A stretch of DNA of 64,000 bases, from contig JTDE01000697.1 of assembly GCA_014338405.1 (NCBI GenBank), positions 33,493 through 97,492 of the forward strand, given 5' to 3'. Below are positions 38,468 to 50,034 of this stretch, piece after piece; within the stretch, counting starts at the first letter, position 1; each line of letters opens with the position of its first letter. Position numbers and translations under genes: made by a program. The notes beneath the pieces were generated by a model, which searched no databases, was not told the DNA's origin, and was given only the letters and a program-made list of their open reading frames with translations. This DNA comes from Paragonimus skrjabini miyazakii (taxonomy: Eukaryota; Platyhelminthes; Trematoda; Plagiorchiida; Troglotrematidae).

Positions 38468-41400
38468 TCCAAATATATTTAGTTACTCTGGTTAACGTTC
38501 TCCTTTGTCAACCTTATCACATCCATTATGTTGCTGTGTCCATTATATGCGGTAACTCATATATGATGCCTGTTTTCAATATTTCATCTGGTCTTTAATT
38601 CTTAACGTTTATCGTCTCGGACTAGTTTCGGAGCACATGTGTACTCAGACTTTGCAGGAATTCTGGGTTGATCAGCTGCTGAACAAAAAGAATATCATGA
38701 AGGATATGAGATCACAGCCGATTCCGGACGAGGTTGCCCTTCAGTGATATTACCCTCAAGACATTAAGGCCATTGGTGTGTAAATGGTCGGTGCTTATAT
38801 GTTGTTTATGTACCCAGGGCCTTCATTTTTCAGTTTTTGTGATTTGATACGCACTAGAGGATTCGGTGTTTGAACTTACTTTCTCGTAAACCATCTGCAA
38901 TGTAGGATTCCAAAAATGTACTAGTTCGTTAGACAATCCGCCGCAACAGAACACAATAAAACTGTAAGAACTTATTTGACTGTTCCGAACGACTAACTTT
39001 GGCTGCCATAGGTTGCACTTTGTAATAGTTAACCTATGGAAGCAACGCTATAACAGTGTTCCTGTTTGAGAACGTGAGATGACACTGCACGTCGTAGAGA
39101 AGACTCCCGGTGTGAGGTCGTCCAAAGATTCTTCGTTTGTGATTTATTGTCATGTGTGTTTTCACCATGGCCACGTAGTTTACAGACTCAACGTTATTAA
39201 CATTCCTAGACTTTAAGCACATTCGCCAATCTCAAAGGTTAATTACTCAGAAGTTTAACTGTTGTTGGTAGATGTGTATGACTATATCCCGAGACATTGA
39301 ATGGTAAACGGCTTTTTATAGACCACAAACCCAATATTTTTGTTTCCCATGTATATGAATACTTGAGAACTGGCACTACTTTTTGATTCAGTGGCATGTT
39401 CCTTGAACAGAACGGAATCCAATGCAGAATTTTCTGAAACACTTCCATTGATTTCAGGGCATCAAAAGGTTTGAGTGGAAAAATGTTTCGAACTCGTTAG
39501 AGTTGACTGTTTAATGTTTCACAGTGTTCGACAATCTGAAAGGCTTGATAAGCCAACGGAAAAGAAACAGCATTTGCTCTAAAGTTTTACTGCAAACAAA
39601 TGATAAACCCTGTTATTTGAGACAAACCGGTAGAGACAGTTGTGTGATCCGTGTCGGAGTATACGCTATACATTATCTCCTTCTCAGGTAATATCACAAT
39701 TCAATGCTTTTATTCTTCTACCTTCCACCTCACACGTAAATGACCCAAGATGTGGTGGATATCATTTCATAATTTGCAGCAGGCTTTTTTCAGGTTTTGC
39801 TCTACGGACTTGGTAGCGAGGCAATTGAAGATTGCCTTGATTATCACCATATGGTCTACAAATTTCATCAGATTAACCGAGTAAACCGTTCGACAGACAG
39901 ATCCACGTGGATCATATACTTTCAAAAAACGTCAGATTTGATTTATGAAACTTGGATCAAAGGACTTCCTCCTTTTATATACAAAACTTCCACATAGTTG
40001 TCTAGTACATACTCCTTGAGAAGAATTCGTTTGGAGCGTTTAATAGATAATTTATGACGACCTACTTTAAAAGATGCTCCACAGATAACGAATGTCAGTC
40101 AAAGGAAAACGTTAATGCATGGTATCGATCCATAGTCTGTTGTTCTTGCGTCCTTTCTTTAGTTTCTACGTATGTGCCACGACCTTGTGATCGATTGATT
40201 GGTCTGCTGATTAAGCTTACTTTTGCACGTGTCCGTGTCCTTTCTATAATGTTCTATGTAGCCGACCAATCGTGTGACTAATCAATTCATTCTTGTTGAC
40301 TAGCATTCATTGTCTTTGTTTGATTTGTTCGTTTGTACCATCTACGCACGCATGTGTCATGAACGAAGCCTCCATCTACAGGTTACGTTCTACGAAAATA
40401 TGTCACTTTCAAAACGACCTATGGGCAATCGATTATTATGCTATTCGATAGCTTTTAGTTCTGTCACAAAAACATCCTCAGATTAGACCGAACATTTGCA
40501 GAGTTGATGCCGACATATGTGAAATGACTCAAAACGATTGGTTTTATGTGATTCATGCGGCCATCTTACAGTTTTGATCTCCGTACCTTACCATTACCGT
40601 GTTTAGGACGAAAATCTGCGAAAATGATTTGCTTGAGTGGAAAGATGAATTGTTCACTTCATAAGACTAGTGAACTGATACTACTGTGTCGAACTCATTC
40701 AGTTCTCTGATAAACCCATTTGATTAAATATATCGGAATCACTTCTTGGATGTATTTAACAAGCCGTTGAAATGTTGTGATCGTTAAAACAAATAAAACA
40801 TTTACTCGTACTTTGCTGGCGCTTGGCGGATGGTTAACTACGTCCGTGTTCCTGAAAACTTACTTCACACCTATCCTGAACACACTAAATGTGCAACCGG
40901 CTAATCTGGTATAGGAACGCTCCTCTGTCATAGTTTGTTTTGGAATTATAACCGAAAAATTGTTAACGGAGACATTAGACGCAAATAAGTTACTACAAAT
41001 CACTCTTCATTAGGAGCAATTGGTTGGCAAATATTGATCTGTTCTAAACGGCGCCAATGTGGAGTTAGCAAAATGGAAGAATAGTCAAGCGAACAGTTTA
41101 GGTGATAGTATTAAACTTTTAATGTAGGAACTTGTACTCGCTTTTATTCAGAGAGTTGACAAAACAAGTACGTCTTAACAAATTATCGTGTTTTTTTTAA
41201 ATATTTGCCTTATTTGTTTCGTCTTATCTGCAAAATATGATCACGATCGCCGTACCACTGCACACAAACAGTAACCACGCTAATGGTGACAAGATAAACG
41301 TGTTCCGTGTTTGTTCATTCATTCAAACGACATCCATTCGGAGTGATGAAGACAAACACATGGAGCTTGTTTGTAAAAAAGCAAACTCAAAATTAAAGCT

Positions 41401-42394
41401 AATTCCATTTGGAGAAAACGATTCACAATTTCCTGATTATAACACATTAAAATCTCAATCTCAAAGTGAGCACACGCGTTTTTACGATACAGCGTTCACC
41501 GGTTTTTACATAAAGTGGTCAACCGGACAGGAAATTGAAATAATCGTTGATATCTGTTCGCCTGTTCTTTTGTGAAATGCTGGACCACATTTTCATTTTC
41601 GCTTGAATTTATTATCAGTTTTAATTCATATGGAAACTCGATTGCGAACTTTAATTCGAGTGTGTTTGTGAACTGACCAATGTGCCAACTAACTCACATT
41701 GGGCAGGACCAAATTACCAGGTATAATCTCTTCTAAGTATTGCTAGGTTGTCCGACAGTTTCGTGGGAAGTAAAATAACTACCATGTTAATTCTGTTCAA
41801 TAACCCCAAACTACCGACTTTTCAATCAAGTTTGTTGAGGTCAACCACTTCAAAGTGTGTCAATTTACTAAAGTTTTGGCATCCAATTAGATGGTTGAGG
41901 TCATCAGATCAGTCGCGGCAGTAAGAAAACCAGCGGTTCGGCTTTTATACTGCTGTCAGTCCAAAGTTAGATTAAACCCAATACCCCTTGATTTACGATG
42001 ATCGCAGTATAACTACAAGTTTTCCCGACTCAAAGTGCTGTTTGTTTGTGATATAACTGGATGATCAGACTGGAATCATTGGTATTGGTTGACGGTCAAC
42101 ATAGAGGTAGGATTCTTCTGAATTGTTACTTGGAAGGTCCAAAACGTAAGCAAATTTTTCAATTCCTGTGTACACATGGTATGTATACCTTGCGGACACC
42201 GACGAAATCGGAAGACACTGAAAGAAAGACCTGAGAGACTTCGAGAATGCAGAGTGCTCGCATCCACATAACTTTCGCAGCTGAAGCTAAACTTACCTTT
42301 GCATTTGTCTCTGAAGTTGTCAAGAGAATGTGTCATTGCAATCACTGCAATTAATCACCCTGGAGACTCTGTAGTATCTTTATAGGAAACGCAA
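38468..42394. other. Unassigned sequence
   Basis: The best open frame is 41237-41575 (112 codons, ATG start), hydrophilic and without a recognisable domain; I leave it uncalled. A 32-codon tail-like frame at 38653-38751 (ending PIPDEVALQ) follows an acceptor-like TACTCAG and could be an exon, but has no partner. Confidence 0.35.
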
Positions 42395-42560
42395 TTGCGA
42401 AGAACTTAATTGCGTCTGGATTCGAACAAACGACAGATAAATCATATCCGAACGTTGTGGCTGCACCTCTATTTGAGCTAGAAAATCACACCAGAATCTC
42501 AGAAATGTCACATTTAGACGTAGCCACCCAACCAACCTACTGTCTCTTACGGAATCTGCC
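42395..42560. repeat. Partial copy of the palindromic tRNA-like repeat
   Basis: GTCTGGATTCGAACAAACGA near 42414 matches the left arm of the repeat, and CACCCAACCAACCTACTGTC near 42526 matches the internal segment at 62-63 kb. The right arm is not clear. Confidence 0.4.
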
Positions 42561-42687
42561 AAATGATTGAGCAAATGGACTTTCCAAGCAAGGTTTCTCA
42601 ATCACATCACACTGGAATCCCTCACCGTCACCGATAAGCACCAAAATTGTACTACCGATAAATACTTTGGCAGAGAGAATAAGTTAG

Positions 42688-42952
42688 AAGGGACCCAAAT
42701 GCGGAAATTCTGGGCTTCGGCTGGATTCGAACCGGAATCCGAAGCAACATGCAAAAACTTGGCACGATTTGGCGGATTTCCTTTAGTACGCTAGACTGGG
42801 CGGATATTTGAGCTCGGATGTGATCTTGATGTGCTCATAACGTGGCTTTGTAGCTCAACTGGTAGAGGTCTTGCGGCCTTTCGACATACTGTATTTGTTG
42901 CTGGCTTAAATCCAACCGAAGTCTAGATTTTTTCGAAATTAGGTTTCGTCTT
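42688..42952. repeat. Palindromic repeat with tRNA-like arms, copy 2
   Basis: The left arm begins GGGACCCAAAT and runs into GGGCTTCGGCTGGATTCGAA. The right arm carries GGCTTTG (42844-42850), the A box TAGCTCAACTGG (42851-42862) identical to copy 1, and a worn B box GGCTTAAATCC (42903-42913), ending in the complement of the left terminus. Same orientation and similar length as copy 1, so the inverted structure is ancestral and not a local accident. Confidence 0.65.
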
Positions 42953-42999
42953 ACTTAGGAAATGCGCTATACTACTTATAATTAATACAGTTTGCAGAA

Positions 43000-43090
43000 G
43001 GCCCTATTGCGAAAAGTTTGGACTTCAGCTAGATTCGTAACAACGACCAAAACATGGTATCCAGACACGGCTAATGCTATGCCGGTTAAG
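43000..43090. repeat. Left-arm fragment of the palindromic repeat
   Basis: CCCTATTGCGAAAAGTTTGG followed by ACTTCAGCTAGATTCGTAAC matches the left arm of the neighbouring copy. It lies about 50 bp after copy 2. Confidence 0.4.
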
Positions 43091-43100
43091 ATAATAACTT

Positions 43101-45949
43101 CTGTATAGGCTTGTATTATTGAATATTTGTCTGCTTAAGGTTTTATATTCTCATATACAGGGACCGCAATGATAACTCCAAAAGTCAAAGTTTTATTGAG
43201 TTGTTATTTTATCTTCCTTTTTACACAACTGTAATGAGGTCTCGTTCTTCTATGTAACCGTTTTTACTTTCAAAAATGCATCATATAAGATTGTTGACAT
43301 TTTCACACAACTTGGCTTATGTACCTTATTTGGATACCTGATTAATTGTCGTGGATTACCGATTCTTTGGTATATGTCAGCTTATCAACTTGTCTCTTGT
43401 AAAACTGTAGTGAAGCGTTCTCCATAGCAGATGGCCGCACAAGCATTGGTTTTTTTGTCCTTGCAAAACAATGCGATTTCTGTAAGTTCAATATAAGAAT
43501 AGGAAATTTCCACGAAATTCTCCAAATTTTCTGATGTTCACAACAGTTATAAAGATACGCCTGAATAAAAACGTCTACACTCCCTATTTTCCACTTTCTC
43601 ATCAAGTTCGGGAAGCTTCTACATCGAATGAAAGTTGTTGCATCCGAAAATTAATTATGGTTATGACATGCAATAGGTATTCAACAAATGCCACTATTTG
43701 ACAAAAAGAAGTGTGTTTACAAAAGTTGGCCCTCAGCGCAAACAACTGAACTTTCGTAATTTGAAAGGTTATCTGCATACGCACAAGAACGTAGTGCTTT
43801 CAGAAATGATCTGTCAAGAGTAAAATATTTGTACACAGTAAAACGGAAGAAATAGGAAATTCCTGATTCACTTCATGTAAAATAAACTAAACATATCGTT
43901 TGTAGATTAGTGAGAGAACGTGTTGAAAAAGGAAACTGGGGGTAACATTTCAGTTTGTTGATTGCTGAAAGTTTTCCTTTACGCATACTCAATGAAACTC
44001 AGCTGCACAGTATACTGTTTGAGCTGCAGATGTTCGGGTTTGAAACAAAATGCCCTTGTTACGAGTTACGTGTGCTGTTTTTCTGTGACTATGTGGAGTC
44101 TGCAGTTCAAGGCGGCTGCTGAGTCTAATCCTACGGAGTGCACAGAAGCTCATTTGGCTGCAAGACCCGGAATGGCATTATTATATTAAAACGTAAGATG
44201 TTTTAGATACTGAACACTGGAAGCAACTGTAAATGTGTCGGTATTTTGGGATGAGGTGAGATATGTACTGTTGTATCAATAGATACTGTGTCCTGCCGAA
44301 TGATGACACTCAAGAAAATGGTCCTATACTGGCGTTGAGTTTTGAATATTCAATATGAACAATCTATGCCGTAGTATTTTGCAAACTTAAGCGTTCCAGC
44401 GAGCCTTCTGATAACTTAGTTAACCTAGCGTTGGAAAAATATATCCGTCATGATTTGTTTACAAGGGCAAGTTCCGTTAAGCATTGATCTCCTCCAACGA
44501 ACCTGTTGTTACGTATATAGAGTCCAAGTTGTCCACTTTACAACCGTCTAGATAAGTAAATCGCTAAAACTTAATCTCGACGTCCTGTGGTATGTCATCG
44601 TATGAAGTTCACTCGAGTTCTCCAACGATTTTCGCCCAATCAACACAGCCCATTATGTCACGTTAACACTGATGGATCGTTTAAATCACCGTTGCGGTGG
44701 ATAGGTTCGAGTTGAAAGCATTCTTGTTGTTCGGCTGTAACTATGTTAGTTGCATGGTTCAGTGAACATATACTATGCAGTTTCTACTAATCTGTTGACC
44801 TAGTGATGAAATAGCCTTATATCAGTTTCAAACATGCATATTACGTTTGCAACCATGAACGATCCTTGACGCAAAAATTCTCTTTCTGAACTCACTTCCT
44901 GTCGTGTACCGAGTTGGTGGTTACTTAACTGGTGGGGAATTTATTCGTCTGTTACATGACGTTTATACGGCTGTTGTACATCATAAGTCGGCCGTTAATC
45001 CAGTCGATTCCAGGCAAGATTATGCGAAAGACTTGGGACTGCCTGAACAGACACTGCCTCATTCCACCACGAGTCAGATCAACTAACATATCTGATTTGT
45101 GTACGATGTCACCATCAGGCCCATTATCAATCTGCTTATATTGCCCAAAATCTTCAGACGTGCTCACTAAATTAAAAGGTAAAAAATAATATTTCTGTCT
45201 TAGTTTTGGTAAGCAGAAGATTTTATTCCTTCAGACAGTATACACAACAAACAAACCTGGACATGCCACCGTACATTTAACTTTGTAACCGAAATTCCCA
45301 GAGAAACCTCGCGTATCACAAAATGACACTACTACTACTACCTACTGGATATTTCTGGAAATTCAACGTGGTTGGCTTACTCTTTATAACTGGAGAACCA
45401 CAGGTGTGAATGAACCCGAACTCTGTCCGGACGTCCATCTGAGTAGCAAATTTGGATAATGGGGGTTTAGGTTACAATCAAACTACGTATCTGTTTAATC
45501 ACACCCTCATTTCGTTCGTTCCGAATCGGACTTCATTTAGAAGTTTTGCTACTTCGCTTTTCTTTGCATGGCGGGTCATCGTGATTACATATCACAACCG
45601 AATTGCTAGTTTGATGGAACACAGTGAATGACTATAGACCAACACTGAACACTGATCATTTTAGTCAGGTGGTCTGCTGAATACGAGGTTGACTATCAGC
45701 AATCCACCAATCGAGATAACCTCGGATTACACAGATTATCACATACAGGTTGCTTAACGAAATAGTACTTCTGGTAACGCAGTCTGTTTAATCATTGAGT
45801 TTACCCAAGTGTCGAGCTTACTGAACCGATGACTAACACGTTCAGGCCGATAAATCGATCAAACCATCACCGAATGACTGACCACTGATCTAGTTCCCAT
45901 GTAACTAGCCTGATCGACTGATCGAGCAAGCTGAACACTATTCATACAA
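43101..45949. other. Unassigned sequence
   Basis: Short open frames only (for example 44904-45189), none with a known motif. A small ACT trinucleotide run is at 45329-45341. Confidence 0.4.
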
Positions 45950-46230
45950 GGTTGTGGTTGAGTGTTTGGATTTGATTATTCGGTCATGCCTATTGTGAGG
46001 TTGCTGGCGTTGTGGTTAACACGCTAGTCTCACAAGCACGAGGGTCGGAGTGCAAACTCCGATCCGGACAAGGATATGCACTACTGATGAGCTCTAATGA
46101 GAGCGAAACTCGAGTCTAGTGCTTCCTTTCGAAGTGGGCTAGCCGAAAGGCTTATCTGAATGCGAAGGCCGTGATCGAGTGTGGGTGGTGTTGAATTTTG
46201 AAATAACCTAAATCCCCGAACCTTCACTAC
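45950..46230 (+). mobile_element. tRNA-derived SINE with intact hammerhead
   Basis: The best-preserved ribozyme-bearing SINE. Order: leader GTTGTGGTTGAGTG; A-box-like TGGCGTTGTGG at 46005-46015 (10 of 11 to the Pol III consensus TGGCNNAGTGG); a T-arm-like hairpin TCGGAG/CTCCGA at 46045-46062; the hammerhead at 46078-46122; then a tail with CGAAAGGCTTATCTGAATGC and CTAAATCCCCGAA. Such elements are non-autonomous, transcribed by RNA polymerase III and copied by a LINE or Penelope enzyme. Architecture is parallel to schistosome Sm-alpha, but I claim no direct sequence identity. Confidence 0.85.
46078..46122 (+). ncRNA. Hammerhead ribozyme, complete core, in SINE
   Basis: Helix I GCACTA (46078-46083) pairs perfectly with TAGTGC (46117-46122). 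CTGATGA is at 46084-46090. Helix II GCTCT (46091-46095) pairs perfectly with AGAGC (46100-46104) around AATG. GAAA is at 46105-46108. Helix III is the 6-nt palindrome CTCGAG (46109-46114). The cleavage triplet is GTC, and the cut is expected after C46116. Every conserved nucleotide is present. With so short a helix III the monomer should be weak, and a dimer sharing helix III is the likely active form, as for other hammerheads with minimal helix III. Confidence 0.92.
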
Positions 46231-49200
46231 TTTTTGCTTTTAGTTGATCGCATTTTGGATATAATTTTGCTAGCTTAACGTTGAATTGTTCAAAACCATA
46301 TGTTCGTCTACGTCTAGGCTTTGAAATAGCGTATAACTGTAAGCTACGAACTACCTGGACGCAGTAAAACTATTACTTTAGTTGGCTCTCTGATTGCATT
46401 GAGTTAATTGACTTTTACGTATTTGTAAAACTGGAGAACATGAGATACATTGATGTAGAAAAGATTGTAGAAAAGAACTTGCTACTTTGGATTAGAATAT
46501 TTGGAACGACATGTCCTGATTTGTTAGCTTTTCGACGATTTTATTTTCCGGTCAAACAAATTAGGGGAGCATACGGGCTGATTCCTCCTATCGATTAATC
46601 TATTTTGTTATGTTTACTAATATTAGTAAATCTCTGAAACTAAACTGCACAAGTGAAAATATGAGGGATATGAACAATGTTCTTCCATTGTCTTTCGTTT
46701 AATAATATGCTGGTTACATTTTCCGATATAATTCACAGTCAGCACTAACAATGGCTTTCTAAACGTGGCAATTGTGATCAATTTTATGGGGGTATTTAAA
46801 AATTGATTGATGTTAGGAATACACCCACCTAATCCAATATCACAAAAGACAAATCACCTTATGTTCGCCCCGGTGTGATCAAAGACTATTAACTAAATTA
46901 CCAACTAACTAGCAACTAACAGAAGAAAACCCTCGAACTAAACGTGCCTTTCAAGCGTTCGGAATATTAGCGAAGTCACCAAAATGACAAAGGCGTTCGT
47001 TCCAACTGGTCCCAGTTTTTGTTAGTGTTAGCGATTTCTGGATTATACAGACCGTTAGGAACATTAATACTTGTACCCGTTTTGAATAGATATATCTTCC
47101 ATTGTAAAGAACTGTACACAAAATTTACACCACAATACATTCTGTTAGCAATAAAACGAACAAACACATAGAACAGCCAGACTTGTCAGTCATCGTATTT
47201 TAGTAAGTTTATCGAAAACCAGTTATTAAAATGCTTGTGCAATAAAGTGTATTGCTTCAAGTTTTCGAGCCAAAAGACGTACGATTCATTTCAAAGACCC
47301 TACTTGTTTTGAATGTTCAGAAACAATTTACTATTTGTTCGATTGCATGGATAGCCACTAATCGAGAAATCACTTGGTGGAGATCTGGATCTAGGATCAA
47401 TCTTCATGAGCGGTTTTCATCTTGGCAGGTTGCAGATTACAACTGTACAGTTTCAATTTCCAGACTTATATCTCTAAGTGAACAGTATGGAAGGCAATTG
47501 CTATAAGAAATCGATTAACGCTCACTCAGGAAATATTGGTGTTACTACTCTGGATATTTAAAAACACAGGAAGTAATGCAAACAAATAATAAGCAGTGGT
47601 TTGACGGTGTGAAAAAGTCGGAAGTTGTTCGAAATCATAATTCCTCTTAGACACGAATGTGTAGAAAGTAGGTTTGGTTTTAGTGTTTGTTAATTAATGT
47701 AAGTTAAAGAAAACATGCTTTTTGGTAACCTTTATTGTCAACAGGGAGAAACAAAACCATTTCACTATGTCTTATCAGATGCTAACTTTAACTCTGTAAA
47801 CCATGCAAAAATCAGTAATACCAACAAGTAAATCAACAAATCGATTTACCACAGAGTTCGGGATTTTCATGCATAATTTAGGACATCATGTGCTTAATAA
47901 TGTAGCCAATTGTGCTAAGGTTTTTATGCACACAATGCTACGCAATATTATCCGAACATGATCGCCTCAATAACCACTAAGAGTTTTGAGTTACGTCTGC
48001 GCTAAAATTTGAACAGGTAAATTAGGCGACAGGCTGATGTGACGTATGTGGCGACCGGTAAAGCTAGGTTCTTTTGTGGTGATTCCAGTCAAATGTTTAT
48101 TTTTTTATCACCACCACCGTATACAACTGACATGAACACCAGCGTATTCTTTTATTGTAGATCAATGAAATTTCGATCAAATCAATGTGTTACTCGAGAG
48201 GAAGAATAATCCGTTGGATTACTAACATTCTGACGGTCGCCTAAACCCTAGTTCTCAGAAGGGACTTTTTTGAGTGTCTGGCTGGCTGCATTTCAATTCT
48301 GCGGCTCAAATTGTCGATTACCTTTGAGAATCGATTGCATACTCACAGTTATGTTTTTTCTAATTTGTGATTTACTTTTTGCCGGCAGCTCACCACAGTT
48401 CTTGCAGAACTTAATTAGGGAAATATCCACACATCTGTGTAGGATTAACAAGCCCGGAAATCAGTTCTACCCCAAACTCAGATTAACAGTCCATTTGGTT
48501 AATGAAATAATTACCAGAACTATCCAACATTAATAGGTTGCTGAAATTAAAGGTATGACTATTAAATACTTTAACGAATTACCCATGGCGTTGAATCCTT
48601 CAAAACTCCATTCACTTTACTTCAAATATCAACAGAAAAGTCATAGATACTGTGAGAGAAACTCGCTAAACTGTGTCCAATTATCCGGTTCAGTTTCCAT
48701 CCGTCAGTGGTTTCCCATAGGCTAAATTTTAATCAAAGTGGTGTTTGACTGGCAGATACTGCATGAAGAAATTAGGCTACACCATCTTTCTTGTTGCCGT
48801 GTATGAAAACAACTTTGTTTTATAAAATATAATCAATTCGCAGAAACCAATACCAACATTTGGCTCAGTGTAGAATAGTTGTCTTTATTATTCGTTCGGA
48901 ATTCAGTGATAAATCGTGCATTCAAACGGTGTGTAGTCCCCATTCAATGTTGCCTGGTTTAAATCTCAAAGATAACATCTTATGCTCATCTTAGGGTAAT
49001 CACAGATTTTTAACAGCTGTTTGTCTTTTTTTGGTTTTATCAAATGCAGTCCTAAAGAAAGGCATTGAACATTTTGCCAATTAGACTAATAAAGCCAAGT
49101 TCTGTTTTTCAGAATTGCTTATATGTTCTGTTTCCGCTGAAAGGCAGCATGTCAGCTAAACACATGTGCAATATAAATTGAGGTCTTGGTGGCTTTACTA

Positions 49201-50034
49201 AGCTGATGACCTTAGGTGACCTTAAACTGTCACATCTGATTGGCTTACATTTGTTTGCCACATTCAGTGAACAGACAAACGTTTGTGGACATGAAAATGT
49301 CTACGAACTGTGACGGTTTATCCAGGAAGATTGATTAACAAAAAGAAGGTTTTGACCACAGCTGTGTTAAAATGATTTGGCTACATAGAACTTATGTTTG
49401 TTTTCGATAACACATTTAAATAAACCACATATTTTGAACAATAATGACTTCTTTGATGATTGGTCAAAACAACCTGCAATTAAAACCCATAGACTAAGTG
49501 GCGGACGTCTGCATTCCCTAAATGCAGTATAGTAGAGTTTACAAAGAATTTTTATAGAAACAATATGTTAAAATTATGCTGTGATTTAAAATGATGTGTG
49601 AATTACTCGTAGTAGACACAGTCCGCTTTTATTCATTGTGTGCAATGTTGCAATCGCGCATCCTTGATAAAGATGTTTCATAAAGTCAAATCTCCAGGAC
49701 TAATTTAACTCCTGCTGTTTGGATTCATCAATTTGTGACTGTGTAAACAAATATCTGGTTGAAGACCTTCTAATCACTCCGGTATCGGCTCACTGAGCTA
49801 CGCTGTAATTAAAAGATTATGGACTTCCTCCGGTCATGATGAGCGCAAAAGTTCATGCAGACCGTTGGGTAAGTTGAAACAAAAGCAAAACCCGTCGTGA
49901 ATGCTCAAGCTGTAGGTGAAGAACTACGGTTTGAGTTTTTGAACTCCCCCTTTTATTTATTTAATTCAATTTAGTGATTAAAGATCATTATTATACTTTT
50001 TGGACCATAATGTTTGAGACCTAATTCCTTGTAC
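46231..50034. other. Unassigned sequence
   Basis: No gene or element I can defend. Frames such as 47252-47506 and 48270-48533 lack motifs. A minus-strand A-box-like GCGTAGCTCAGTGAG near 49805 has no B box with it. Confidence 0.4.

Noticed and set aside
41237..41575. 112-codon ATG frame
   Set aside because: Longest unexplained ATG frame, but no domain, no splice context and no repeat match; not enough to call a gene.
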